Below the pieces are notes generated by a model. The model was given only the letters and a program-made list of their open reading frames with translations. It searched no databases and was not told the origin of the DNA. DNA of 49,156 bases from Profundicola sp964553105. GTDB taxonomy: Bacteria > Bacteroidota > Bacteroidia > Flavobacteriales > Weeksellaceae. Location: the NCBI GenBank assembly GCA_964553105.1, contig CAZKJO010000012.1:1-49156 (forward strand), in the 5' to 3' direction. The position numbers and the translations under genes were made by a program. Below, in pieces: positions 1-7,322 of the stretch (the stretch's first letter is position 1; each line of letters begins with the position of its first letter).

Positions 1-134
1 CGTTTAAAGTTAAAGAATTTATTTAATTATCACTTATGAGTTTATTTGAAAGGACTTGGCAACTACACCTAGCTTTATGAATGCTTCAATTGAAGATTAG
101 CAATTTGCTCTTAAGAACTTTCATTTTAAGACAT

Positions 135-166
135 AAAAAAAGAGAAAATGTAATCATTCTCTCTTT
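135..166 (-). terminator. Intrinsic terminator after rluB
   Basis: Read on the minus strand, a 12-bp stem with one G-T wobble (arms at 155-166 and 139-150, loop TAAT region 151-154) is followed by a run of T. It lies about 70 bases past the rluB stop and would end the kinase-ubiA-rluB transcript. The remaining bases, 1-134, show no gene I can support. Confidence 0.75.
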
Positions 167-232
167 TAAATATTATCAATAAAATTTAGTTACTGTAACA
201 ACGTACCAATTACTAAATACTGCTTGTCAGTC

Positions 233-1642
233 CTACATCATCTTCAAGAAGTTAACTTCTTTATCATTTAGAATTCTCCAGTCACCTCTTTTTAGGTTCT
301 TTTTAGTTAATCCTGCAAACTGCACTCTGTCTAGCGCTTCTACTTTATAACCTAATTTTTCGAAGATTCTACGAACTACGCGGTTCCACCCAATATGAAT
401 CTCAACCCCGATTTCATTTCTAGACTTTCCATCGATATAGGATACCTTATCAACAGTTGCAACACCTTCGTGCATTTGAATACCTTGACGAATTTTTTCC
501 ATGTCATCGCCATGTAAATCTCTATCTAAGATAACGTGGTATATTTTCTTAACACCATGACTTGGATGTGTTAGCTTCTTAGCTAAATATCCATCATTGG
601 TAAATAACAAAGCACCCGTAGTTTGCCTATCTAACCTACCCACAGGGAAAATTCTTGTTTTGGTTGCATTAGCAACCAAATCCATTACGGTTTTTCTATC
701 TCTTTCGTCGCTGGTTGTCGTAATATAACCTTTTGGCTTATTTAAAAGTACATAGGTTTTTCTCTCTGGAGTCAAACGCTTACCATCAAATCTTACATCA
801 TCTTCTGGTTTAACTTTGAAGCCCATTTCGGTAATTACAGTTCCATTTACTTCAACTACACCTGTTTTAATGTACTCATCTGCTTGACGACGACTGCACA
901 TACCAGAATTAGCGATGTATTTGTTTAATCTAATTAAACCATCATCTTCTTTAACTGGTTCAGTTCTTTTTCTTCTTGGTCTTAAATTGCGCTTAAAATC
1001 ACGTCCACTGTCGGCCGCTCTTTTTCTGTCGCCAAACTTTTTACCTCCTCTTGGAGCAGGCCTGCGATCTGATCTATCTTTATCAAAACTTCTTTTGTTG
1101 TCAAAAGAACCTTTGTTATCAGTTTCTCTATCGCCGTAGCTTTTATTTCCTCCGAATTTGTTCCCTCTAGAACTAGGTTTATCTGAAGAGTAAGGTCTGT
1201 CAGTAGAACTTCTTCTATCTGATGAGCCTCTACTGTCTCTGCTATATGGTTTTCTGTTTGATGGACCTCTGTTATCTCTTGAATCTTTGTTAAATGTTCT
1301 TCTTTCTGTTGAGCCTTCTCTGCTTGAAGAGCTTCTGTCATTGTCTCCACTGCGGTCAAAGCTTTTTCTTTCACCCCAGTTACTACTTGATTTGCGTCCA
1401 CCAAAAGATGGTTTTCTACTTGGTCCACCACTTCTGTCTGACTTTCTTCGATCACTGCCTCCCGGCTGTTCTGATTTTTTATTGCGATCTCCGCCTCCGA
1501 AAGAGCGCCCTTTGGTTCTTGAATCTTGGCTTCTGCCACTGCTTCTTCTGTTCCCCGTGTTTCGTCTCTCGGATGAACCTCTTGATTCGTCCTCGCGACG
1601 ATCTGAATTCGAATTGTCGAATTTTGGATTCTTTCTTCTCAT
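233..1642 (-). CDS. rluB: 23S rRNA pseudouridine synthase RluB with long disordered N-terminal extension
   Basis: The C-terminal half (about residues 236-469) is an RluB/RsuA-family pseudouridine synthase that modifies 23S rRNA. An S4 RNA-binding domain begins at IRLNKYIANSGMCSRRQA (about 237-254), followed by the catalytic motif GRLDRQTTGALL with the nucleophile Asp at about 338. The first 230 residues are low complexity, rich in Arg, Ser, Gly, Asp and Lys (many SSDRR and RGG-like steps), with no fold visible. RluB of E. coli is about 290 aa; this protein is 469 aa because of the extension, a feature I know from other Bacteroidota RluB proteins. The basic tail presumably binds RNA or ribosomes (inference). 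It is the last gene of a minus-strand run after the GHMP kinase and UbiA genes, 57 nt after ubiA. The repetitive codons open long reading frames in other frames here; these are shadows. Confidence 0.93.
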   Translation of the reverse strand: MRRKNPKFDNSNSDRREDESRGSSERRNTGNRRSSGRSQDSRTKGRSFGGGDRNKKSEQPGGSDRRKSDRSGGPSRKPSFGGRKSSSNWGERKSFDRSGDNDRSSSSREGSTERRTFNKDSRDNRGPSNRKPYSRDSRGSSDRRSSTDRPYSSDKPSSRGNKFGGNKSYGDRETDNKGSFDNKRSFDKDRSDRRPAPRGGKKFGDRKRAADSGRDFKRNLRPRRKRTEPVKEDDGLIRLNKYIANSGMCSRRQADEYIKTGVVEVNGTVITEMGFKVKPEDDVRFDGKRLTPERKTYVLLNKPKGYITTTSDERDRKTVMDLVANATKTRIFPVGRLDRQTTGALLFTNDGYLAKKLTHPSHGVKKIYHVILDRDLHGDDMEKIRQGIQMHEGVATVDKVSYIDGKSRNEIGVEIHIGWNRVVRRIFEKLGYKVEALDRVQFAGLTKKNLKRGDWRILNDKEVNFLKMM

Positions 1643-1699
1643 AATCTTATATTTATTGCCTTTCCTCTGCTGTTGTATAAACCAGCAAAATTCAATCCG

Positions 1700-2617
1700 T
1701 TAATTGATAGGGAAAAACTTTTGCAAATCTAAGGGATTTATCTTAATCCATGCAATACTTATGATACCAATTCCAAGCATTAACTTCAAACTAAGATAAA
1801 ATAGGTTGAATTGCCATTTTTTGTTAATAAACCATATGACAATCAAGGAGATTAGAAGATAAATCGCAGAGATTCCGAAATAATAATCCATATGACCAAC
1901 CTCCTCAAATTGTGTCATTATTATCGTCCAAAATATGCTAATTAATATTAAAATACTTAAAATCAACTTAGTTTTCCGAATGCCCAATGTCACTGGCAAG
2001 GTTTTGTAATTATAAATTAAATCTCCTTTATAACTAACTAAATCTTTTGAAATATCCATGATGAGTAAAATCAAACCAAGAAATAAACCATGGAAGAATA
2101 TAATTGGAGAGTAATTATTGTAGTGTAATAGAAGCGCCAAAAAAGGTAACATACTCAAAATCGTATAGGAAAGATTCTGTATAAAGGGTAGGCGACTAAG
2201 TTTGTGACTATAAAGCCAAACTAAAAACTGATATATAATAAAGAAAATCCCAATTCGCCAAGATGCAGAAAAAGCTAAAGCTAGAGCAATTCCACAAAGG
2301 ACAAGATAAACATTCAGTTTAAAAGACTGGCTAATAAACCTACTGATATAAGTGGTGAGAGGTCGGCTCACACGGTCTTTATCTAAATCGTAGAAGTTAT
2401 TAATAATATAACCTCCAGAAATGGTAAAAGCTGATGCTAATACGATTAAATGTACTTTGTAAGTAGAGAAAAAATGACTTAAAGTTTGATCCTTAGCAAA
2501 AATAAAATAAGCTGTAAATATCATCGCCACAACAAGTGCAGCAATATTATAACCCCGAATCACCGTGAAAAGTGCCAGAAGTTTCAGGAAACTGTTTTTG
2601 GCTACTTTAGAGGTCAT
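1700..2617 (-). CDS. UbiA-family prenyltransferase, geranylgeranylglycerol-phosphate geranylgeranyltransferase-like
   Basis: A polytopic membrane protein of 305 aa with about eight to nine hydrophobic segments. It carries both aspartate-rich motifs of UbiA prenyltransferases: NNFYDLDKDRVSRPLTT (about 73-89) and DISKDLVSYKGD further on, which bind Mg-prenyl diphosphate. In Flavobacteriia this subgroup is usually labelled geranylgeranylglycerol-phosphate geranylgeranyltransferase; the true acceptor (glycerol-phosphate ether lipid, quinone or other) cannot be told from the sequence. The gene starts 9 nt after the stop of the GHMP kinase gene, so the two are very likely co-transcribed, which couples isoprenoid precursor supply to a prenyl transfer step. 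The ATG at 2615-2617 gives the normal family length. Family assignment is firm; substrate is tentative. Confidence 0.85.
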   Translation of the reverse strand: MTSKVAKNSFLKLLALFTVIRGYNIAALVVAMIFTAYFIFAKDQTLSHFFSTYKVHLIVLASAFTISGGYIINNFYDLDKDRVSRPLTTYISRFISQSFKLNVYLVLCGIALALAFSASWRIGIFFIIYQFLVWLYSHKLSRLPFIQNLSYTILSMLPFLALLLHYNNYSPIIFFHGLFLGLILLIMDISKDLVSYKGDLIYNYKTLPVTLGIRKTKLILSILILISIFWTIIMTQFEEVGHMDYYFGISAIYLLISLIVIWFINKKWQFNLFYLSLKLMLGIGIISIAWIKINPLDLQKFFPIN

Positions 2618-2626
2618 AAGTATGTA

Positions 2627-3538
2627 TTAGAAACGGTAAAATGGCTCTAATTCAAAGTCAGGAAGCGATTGTTGTGCTTTTTCAAAATCCTTTGTAAAGC
2701 CCAGAACAAATCCTCCACCACCAGAACCACACAACTTAAGGTAATAATCATTGGATTGAATTCCATTTTCCCATGCGTTCAGCAATCTGGTAGGAATCAT
2801 TGGTTTGAAATTTACAAATGCCCAAGTAGACAAATTCTTTAAATTTTTAAATAAAGGCTCGGTTTTTCCTTTCACAAAAGCATCAATACAAGCATCGTTG
2901 TACTTCGTAAACTCTTTGTGCATGGTTTTTCTAAAACCTTCATTTTTCATTTTCTCAAAAAATGCCTGAACCATAGGTTCTGTTTTACCTGGTACACCAC
3001 TATTAATTAAGAAAATAGCACCTTTACCTGCCTTTTCTTCTGGAAGACCTACAGCGTCAATATCGTCTTTAGAATTAATCAACAAAGGAATATTCATATA
3101 ACAAATTAATGGGTCAATTCCAGATGATTTGCCATGGAAATAAGATTCCATTTTACCTAGAATATTCTTTAATTCGCTGATTTTGCCTTTAGATAATCCA
3201 TTTGTAGCAATAGGATTATGAGCATATTGATCGTAAATCGCTGCTACCAAAGCACCAGAACTACCTACGCCATATCCTTGCGGAATATCAGAATCGAAGT
3301 ACATACCTGCCGCTAAATCCTTTTGTAAGCGCTCAATATCAAAACTATCAGGCATTTCAGATGATAGATAAGCAGCAAACTCCATCAATTTTTCGTTAGA
3401 ATCAGAATGCTCTTCCGCGTCTACAAATTTTAAAGTACCTTTATAAAAATTGTACGGGATAGTCAATCCTTTAGCGTTTTCGATAATTCCATATTCACCG
3501 AAAAGTAAGATTTTAGCAAAAAAAGATGGTTGTTTCAT
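2627..3538 (-). CDS. GHMP-family kinase, probable mevalonate kinase
   Basis: A 303-aa GHMP-superfamily small-molecule kinase. The N-terminal FFAKILLFGEYGII segment corresponds to the PGKxxLxGEH-type motif 1. The ATP-binding glycine-rich motif PQGYGVGSSGALVAA lies at about 86-100, and motif 3, CGSGGGGFVLGF, is near the C terminus. Flavobacterial members with this pattern are annotated as mevalonate kinase of the mevalonate isoprenoid route; the partner diphosphomevalonate decarboxylase is not in the window. I chose the ATG at 3536-3538 (MKQPSFF) rather than an in-frame codon 21 bases upstream because that codon lies against the -7 promoter element (3557-3564) and the GHMP fold begins at FFAKI. 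It heads an apparent operon with ubiA and rluB. Substrate phosphomevalonate or another metabolite cannot be excluded. Confidence 0.82.
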   Translation of the reverse strand: MKQPSFFAKILLFGEYGIIENAKGLTIPYNFYKGTLKFVDAEEHSDSNEKLMEFAAYLSSEMPDSFDIERLQKDLAAGMYFDSDIPQGYGVGSSGALVAAIYDQYAHNPIATNGLSKGKISELKNILGKMESYFHGKSSGIDPLICYMNIPLLINSKDDIDAVGLPEEKAGKGAIFLINSGVPGKTEPMVQAFFEKMKNEGFRKTMHKEFTKYNDACIDAFVKGKTEPLFKNLKNLSTWAFVNFKPMIPTRLLNAWENGIQSNDYYLKLCGSGGGGFVLGFTKDFEKAQQSLPDFELEPFYRF

Positions 3539-3556
3539 ACCTTCTATTATTCTGTG

Positions 3557-3564
3557 CAAATATA
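3557..3564 (-). promoter_or_regulatory. Bacteroidota -7 promoter element for the GHMP kinase operon
   Basis: Minus-strand TATATTTG matches TAnnTTTG exactly. The gap to the chosen ATG is 18 nt, a spacing repeated at several other promoters in this window. It also rules out the upstream alternative start codon. Confidence 0.6.
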
Positions 3565-3577
3565 CATATTTTTAAAC

Positions 3578-3943
3578 ATGCATATTGAAAACTTTTTAAA
3601 CTACTGTTTGTCGTTGCCTCATGCTCAAGAGGATTTCCCCTTTGGGCCAGATAATTTAGTTCTTAAAGTAGGAGGCAAAATCTTTGCCATAACTGATTTG
3701 TCCTCAGAGGATTTTAGGGTTAACCTTAAATGCGATCCAGAGTGGGCTATAGAATTAAGAGAAAAGTATTATGAAATTAAATCAGGTTATCATATGAACA
3801 AGAAACATTGGAATACCGTATCTTTTCAGGGAAGTTTGTCAGATGAATTTTTAAAAGAACTTATTAATCATTCTTATGAAAGAGTCTATAATGGACTTAC
3901 TAAAAAAGTGAAAATGGAATTGGAAAACCTAGATTTAGATTAA
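3578..3943 (+). CDS. MmcQ/YjbR family protein (DNA-binding-fold)
   Basis: A 121-aa small soluble protein of the MmcQ/YjbR (CyaY-like fold) family. Supporting signs are the N-terminal LPHAQEDFPFGPDNLVLKVGG-like segment, the central KCDPEWAIELREKYYEIKSGYHMNKKHWNTV stretch (split here only by description), and the C-terminal LIxHSYERVYNGL pattern. Many members have the order conserved P-x-G...K-x-x-x-x-F...L-K-x-x-P-x-x-A...H-x-x-K-x-H-W, and all are visible here. The cellular role is not established. The start at 3578 is preferred because the residues encoded upstream (3530-3577) overlap the divergent GHMP kinase promoter and are not conserved-looking. It lies back to back with the GHMP kinase gene. 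Confidence 0.85.
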   Translation: MHIENFLNYCLSLPHAQEDFPFGPDNLVLKVGGKIFAITDLSSEDFRVNLKCDPEWAIELREKYYEIKSGYHMNKKHWNTVSFQGSLSDEFLKELINHSYERVYNGLTKKVKMELENLDLD

Positions 3944-4016
3944 ATAATTCTTGGTACTCATTTTGACATTATCTTGTTAAAATAACAGATAGCCATAACT
4001 AGTAGTCATTTTTTTT

Positions 4017-4024
4017 TAACTTAG
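4017..4024 (+). promoter_or_regulatory. Possible -7 element upstream of the CBS-nadK operon
   Basis: TAACTTAG matches TAnnTTTG at five of six fixed bases and is 14 nt before the CBS-protein ATG. No convincing -33 box is seen, so this is tentative. Confidence 0.35.
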
Positions 4025-4038
4025 CTGAAAATCTGCCC

Positions 4039-4695
4039 ATGTTAATTACAGATTTAATATCAAAAGAAATTATTCCTGTTTCTACAAATACGACTGTAGA
4101 AAAGGCATTACAAATGTTAGATGGATTTCATCTAACCCATATTCCCTTGTTTGAAGGTTTAACCTTTTTAGGTAACATTTCAGAGGCGCATTTAAACGAG
4201 ACGCCACTTCAGGATGTGCTGACCAACGCAAAGCCATATGTAGATTATTTTTTCTTGACAGAGACAAGTAGCATTTTCGATGCGATCAACGAGTTTTATA
4301 CTCACGATACCAATGTGATTCCGGTTTTAAATAATCAAAAGGAATATCTTGGTGTACTCTTGGTGGAAGACGTTATGGGGAAATTATCCAAACTTCCATT
4401 GCTTTCGGAGCCGTCAGCAATGTTAACAGTTAAGATTCCAACCAAGCAGTTTTCGATGAGTGAAGTTGCGAAAATTGTAGAATCCAATAACGGAAGAATA
4501 TTCGGTAGCTTTATTTCTGGGTTTGAGGATGATCTAACAGAGATCACTATTAAATTCAATGCAGAAAGTTTGTCATCTGTGGTCGAAACATTCGAAAGGT
4601 TTGGCTATTTAGTTAAGCTTAAATTCTTTAATGACGAAAAACAAGACATGATGCACGATCGATATGACCAACTAATGAAGTATCTAGATGTCTAA
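4039..4695 (+). CDS. CBS-domain protein
   Basis: A 218-aa soluble protein. The N-terminal 120 residues form a tandem CBS (Bateman) module: MLITDLISKEIIPVSTNTTV and TEKALQMLDGFHLTHIPL-type strand-helix pattern, then a second copy around SSIFDAINEF...NVIPVLNNQKEYLGVL. Bateman modules bind adenosyl nucleotides. The remaining 90 residues (from about MLTVKIPTKQFSMSEVAKIV) have an ACT-like alternation of strands and helices, as in AcuB-type proteins. No catalytic motif is visible, so a regulatory role is inferred. Its last 8 bases overlap the start of nadK, which argues for translational coupling; this CBS-nadK pairing is common in flavobacteria as far as I know, which might link nucleotide sensing to NADP supply. 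Confidence 0.85.
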   Translation: MLITDLISKEIIPVSTNTTVEKALQMLDGFHLTHIPLFEGLTFLGNISEAHLNETPLQDVLTNAKPYVDYFFLTETSSIFDAINEFYTHDTNVIPVLNNQKEYLGVLLVEDVMGKLSKLPLLSEPSAMLTVKIPTKQFSMSEVAKIVESNNGRIFGSFISGFEDDLTEITIKFNAESLSSVVETFERFGYLVKLKFFNDEKQDMMHDRYDQLMKYLDV

Positions 4696-5575
4696 AATGA
4701 AGGTTGCTATATATGGAATGCAATTCTCTGAGGCTTTAGAGGATTTTATGCCTGAATTATTAAATAGGTTCAGAGAAAAAGAAGTTGAGTTTCAGGTGGA
4801 AGAAAAATTCTTGGAAATCCTAAAATTTATTAAATCCATTAATTTAGAAAATGTTCCTACTTTTAAATCCCATGAGGATATGTGGGATGATTTGGATTTG
4901 TTTTTCACTTTTGGTGGTGATGGAACTATATTGTCTGCTATCACTATCGTACAAGATTCTAACGTTCCTATGGTGGGCGTGAATACAGGTAGGTTGGGTT
5001 ACTTAGCTGGAATTAATAAAAAAGAGATTCTTCCTTATTTAGACGATATTTTGGCTAAGAATTTTAAGATTAGTCGACGATCCTTAGTTAAAATTCATTC
5101 ACCAGGTTTACATTTAAAATTTCCTTTTGCATTAAATGAAGTTACGCTTATGCGCAAGGAAACCACCAGTATGATTACAATTGATGCTTATATCGATGGG
5201 CAATTGGTAAATTCATTCTGGGCTGATGGTTTAATTATTTCTACACCAACTGGATCTACAGGATATTCCCTGAGTTGTAATGGACCGATTATCTCACCAG
5301 AAACAGAGAACTTTGTGATTACCCCGATGGCACCACATAACTTGAATGTTAGGCCATTGGTTATTCAAGATAGCGTTGAAATTAGATTGATAGTGCACAG
5401 TAGAGTGCCAAAATACTCTTTATCACTAGACAATCGCTTGGATTCTATAGACGTAAAACACGAAATATGTGTGAATAAGGCAGACTTTATGGTCAATATT
5501 GTTCAATTAAACCATAGTAACTATTTAGAAACATTAAGACAAAAATTATTTTGGGGAATTGATAGAAGAAACTAA
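4688..5575 (+). CDS. nadK: NAD kinase
   Basis: A 295-aa NAD kinase that phosphorylates NAD to NADP. The diacylglycerol-kinase-fold signature FTFGGDGTILSA is at about 73-84, followed by the NE motif (FALNEVTLMR) and the glycine-rich STPTGSTGYSLSCNGPIISP region that closes over NAD. Length is normal for the family. The start at 4688 overlaps the CBS gene by 8 nt; an alternative ATG at 4697 (MKVAIYG) is equally compatible with the fold. Downstream at 5713 follows the PorG-like gene under its own apparent promoter. Confidence 0.96.
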   Translation: MSKMKVAIYGMQFSEALEDFMPELLNRFREKEVEFQVEEKFLEILKFIKSINLENVPTFKSHEDMWDDLDLFFTFGGDGTILSAITIVQDSNVPMVGVNTGRLGYLAGINKKEILPYLDDILAKNFKISRRSLVKIHSPGLHLKFPFALNEVTLMRKETTSMITIDAYIDGQLVNSFWADGLIISTPTGSTGYSLSCNGPIISPETENFVITPMAPHNLNVRPLVIQDSVEIRLIVHSRVPKYSLSLDNRLDSIDVKHEICVNKADFMVNIVQLNHSNYLETLRQKLFWGIDRRN

Positions 5576-5631
5576 CTTTAGGGATTTTAAAAGAAATTAT
5601 TAAAAGCATACGCTCTGCCGACATAAATGTT

Positions 5632-5639
5632 TATATTTG
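5632..5639 (+). promoter_or_regulatory. Bacteroidota -7 element before the porG-uppS-bamA-skp block
   Basis: TATATTTG matches TAnnTTTG exactly and lies in the gap after nadK. The chosen ATG is 73 nt downstream, which leaves an untranslated leader of about 65 nt, longer than at most other promoters here. Confidence 0.55.
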
Positions 5640-5712
5640 CCCCGCATAAAAAATGTAGGAAATACAACATTGGCAAAGTTTGTACGTTAACAATGTACAT
5701 TATACAATTATT

Positions 5713-6558
5713 ATGAGAGGATTTTTTGTATTCATATTTATAACAATTTTTGCATGTAATCTGCAAGCGCAAAAGCACGAAGTAGGTTTGTTTTTGGGTG
5801 GTGCCAATGGTATTACAGATGTTGGTAGAACTGATTTTATCAATCCTTTGCCCAAGAGTTTTGATAAAGGCGAACCAACTATTCCTATTGCGATTGGGGC
5901 GATCTATCGATTTAATTTAAATCCACAACAATCACTTCGTCTGAACTTAGATTATTCAAGGTTTATTGATAACGATAAATTAGCAGCTGAGGATTATAGA
6001 TATGATCGTGGTGCCAAATACTCTCAATCGTTATTTGAAGCATCTGTTGTATTTGAATATAATTTCTTCCCGATTAATGCCGAGCAAGAAAGAGGACATT
6101 CTCCATATATCTTTGCAGGTGGTGGAGTTTTTGGATACAATCATCCAGAATATAAAGTTACTCATCAATTAAACGAAGGAAGCACCGCACCTACATCAGC
6201 GCAAGATTTTGAAACTTTAATAGAGAAATCAAACAAAACAAAAATATCATATACCATTCCTTTTGGAGCTGGATATAAATACAAATTCAGATGGAACTGG
6301 ATAGTAGCTGCAGAAGTTGGCGTTAGACCTACTATGGTAGATGACCTAGATATGGCTTTTGCGCAACCCGAAGACTTTAGCTACGTCATAGAACCAGGAT
6401 TAGAAGCTTACAATGGTATTTCGCAAGAAATCCAAAAGCGTAATGACGAGTTAATAATCGGAAGACAGTTAGGAGATCATTCAAATAATGATTGGTATGT
6501 TTTCACTGGTTTAACTTTAACTTACACTTTCGGAAGACCAGCATGTTTCTGTGATTAA
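5713..6558 (+). CDS. porG: PorG-like T9SS outer-membrane protein (DUF6089 family)
   Basis: A 281-aa exported protein. Starting at the ATG at 5713 gives a clear signal peptide, MRGFFVFIFITIFACNLQAQ, with cleavage before or after the final Gln; the upstream in-frame start at 5680 would place 11 polar residues before it. The mature part alternates amphipathic strands (VGLFLGGANG, LRLNLDYSRF, YIFAGGGVFGYN, PFGAGYKYKF, and a final VFTGLTLTYTFGRPACF), as expected of a small outer-membrane beta-barrel. DUF6089 proteins lie upstream of uppS, bamA and ompH genes in Bacteroidota; in Porphyromonas gingivalis the gene in this position is PorG, a component of the type IX secretion system associated with the PorK/N ring. 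The assignment rests on family and synteny. A cysteine close to the C terminus (CFCD) is noticeable. Confidence 0.7.
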   Translation: MRGFFVFIFITIFACNLQAQKHEVGLFLGGANGITDVGRTDFINPLPKSFDKGEPTIPIAIGAIYRFNLNPQQSLRLNLDYSRFIDNDKLAAEDYRYDRGAKYSQSLFEASVVFEYNFFPINAEQERGHSPYIFAGGGVFGYNHPEYKVTHQLNEGSTAPTSAQDFETLIEKSNKTKISYTIPFGAGYKYKFRWNWIVAAEVGVRPTMVDDLDMAFAQPEDFSYVIEPGLEAYNGISQEIQKRNDELIIGRQLGDHSNNDWYVFTGLTLTYTFGRPACFCD

Positions 6559-6563
6559 TAAGA

Positions 6564-7322
6564 ATGCAACAAACCTTAAGAAATAAAATTGACTTATCGA
6601 ATATACCACAACACGTTGCCATCATTATGGATGGAAATGGTCGTTGGGCTAAGAAGAAGGGTATGTTGCGAACCTTTGGGCATAAAAATGCCATAAAAGC
6701 AGTTCGTTCGGCTATTGAAGGCTGCGACGATCTTGGTATTCCATATTTAACCCTTTATGCTTTCTCTTCAGAAAATTGGTCTAGGCCTATGGAGGAGGTT
6801 GGCTTTTTAATGGGGTTGCTAGCAAGCTCACTAAAAAAAGAGTTAAAAACGCTGCAAGAAAATAACATTCGACTTTGCACAATTGGAGATATAGATAAAC
6901 TTCCGAAAGATGTGACCGCCGAACTGAGGTCGGTGATGGAATCAACAAAGAATAATACCAAAGCTGTTTTGACGTTGGCTTTGAGCTATGGCGCTAAAGA
7001 TGAAATTATTTCAGCTGTGAAGTCCATTGCAAAAGACGTCAAAGAAGATAACCTAGAAATTAACAATATTACACCAGAAGTTTTCAAAAAGCACTTGTTT
7101 ACTGCTGAATTGCCAGATGTAGACTTGATGATACGAACAAGTGGCGAAACTAGAATTAGCAACTTTTTGCTTTGGCAAATTGCTTATGCAGAACTTTATT
7201 TTACTGATATTTTATGGCCAGATTTTAGAAAAAAAGATCTGTTCGAAGCTATTTATTCTTATCAGAAAAGAGAGAGAAGGTTTGGGAAAACAGGTGATCA
7301 ATTAACGGAACCGAAGAATTAA
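6564..7322 (+). CDS. uppS: Isoprenyl transferase (undecaprenyl diphosphate synthase)
   Basis: A 252-aa cis-prenyltransferase making the C55 lipid carrier used for peptidoglycan and O-antigen. The pyrophosphate-binding motif HVAIIMDGNGRWAKKKG carries the catalytic Asp at about 23, and the C-terminal signature DLMIRTSGETRISNFLLWQ with downstream AELYFTDILWPDF completes the active site. The usual motif reads RTGGE or RTSGE, so Ser here is normal. It begins 5 nt after the PorG-like gene and its stop overlaps the bamA start by one base, which suggests tight co-expression of carrier lipid supply and outer-membrane assembly. Confidence 0.97.
   Translation: MQQTLRNKIDLSNIPQHVAIIMDGNGRWAKKKGMLRTFGHKNAIKAVRSAIEGCDDLGIPYLTLYAFSSENWSRPMEEVGFLMGLLASSLKKELKTLQENNIRLCTIGDIDKLPKDVTAELRSVMESTKNNTKAVLTLALSYGAKDEIISAVKSIAKDVKEDNLEINNITPEVFKKHLFTAELPDVDLMIRTSGETRISNFLLWQIAYAELYFTDILWPDFRKKDLFEAIYSYQKRERRFGKTGDQLTEPKN

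Noticed and set aside
31..134. A short minus-strand frame of about 18 codons near the left edge (ending FQINS) that looks protein-like
   Set aside because: It has an in-frame stop just upstream, no start codon and no family match I can name; it could be the relic of a gene but the evidence is too weak.
982..1539. Long alternate-frame and antisense reading frames within the rluB head (185 aa on the minus strand, 138 and 116 aa on the plus strand)
   Set aside because: They are produced by the repetitive Arg/Ser/Gly codons of RluB, lack recognisable domains and have no promoter or binding site of their own.
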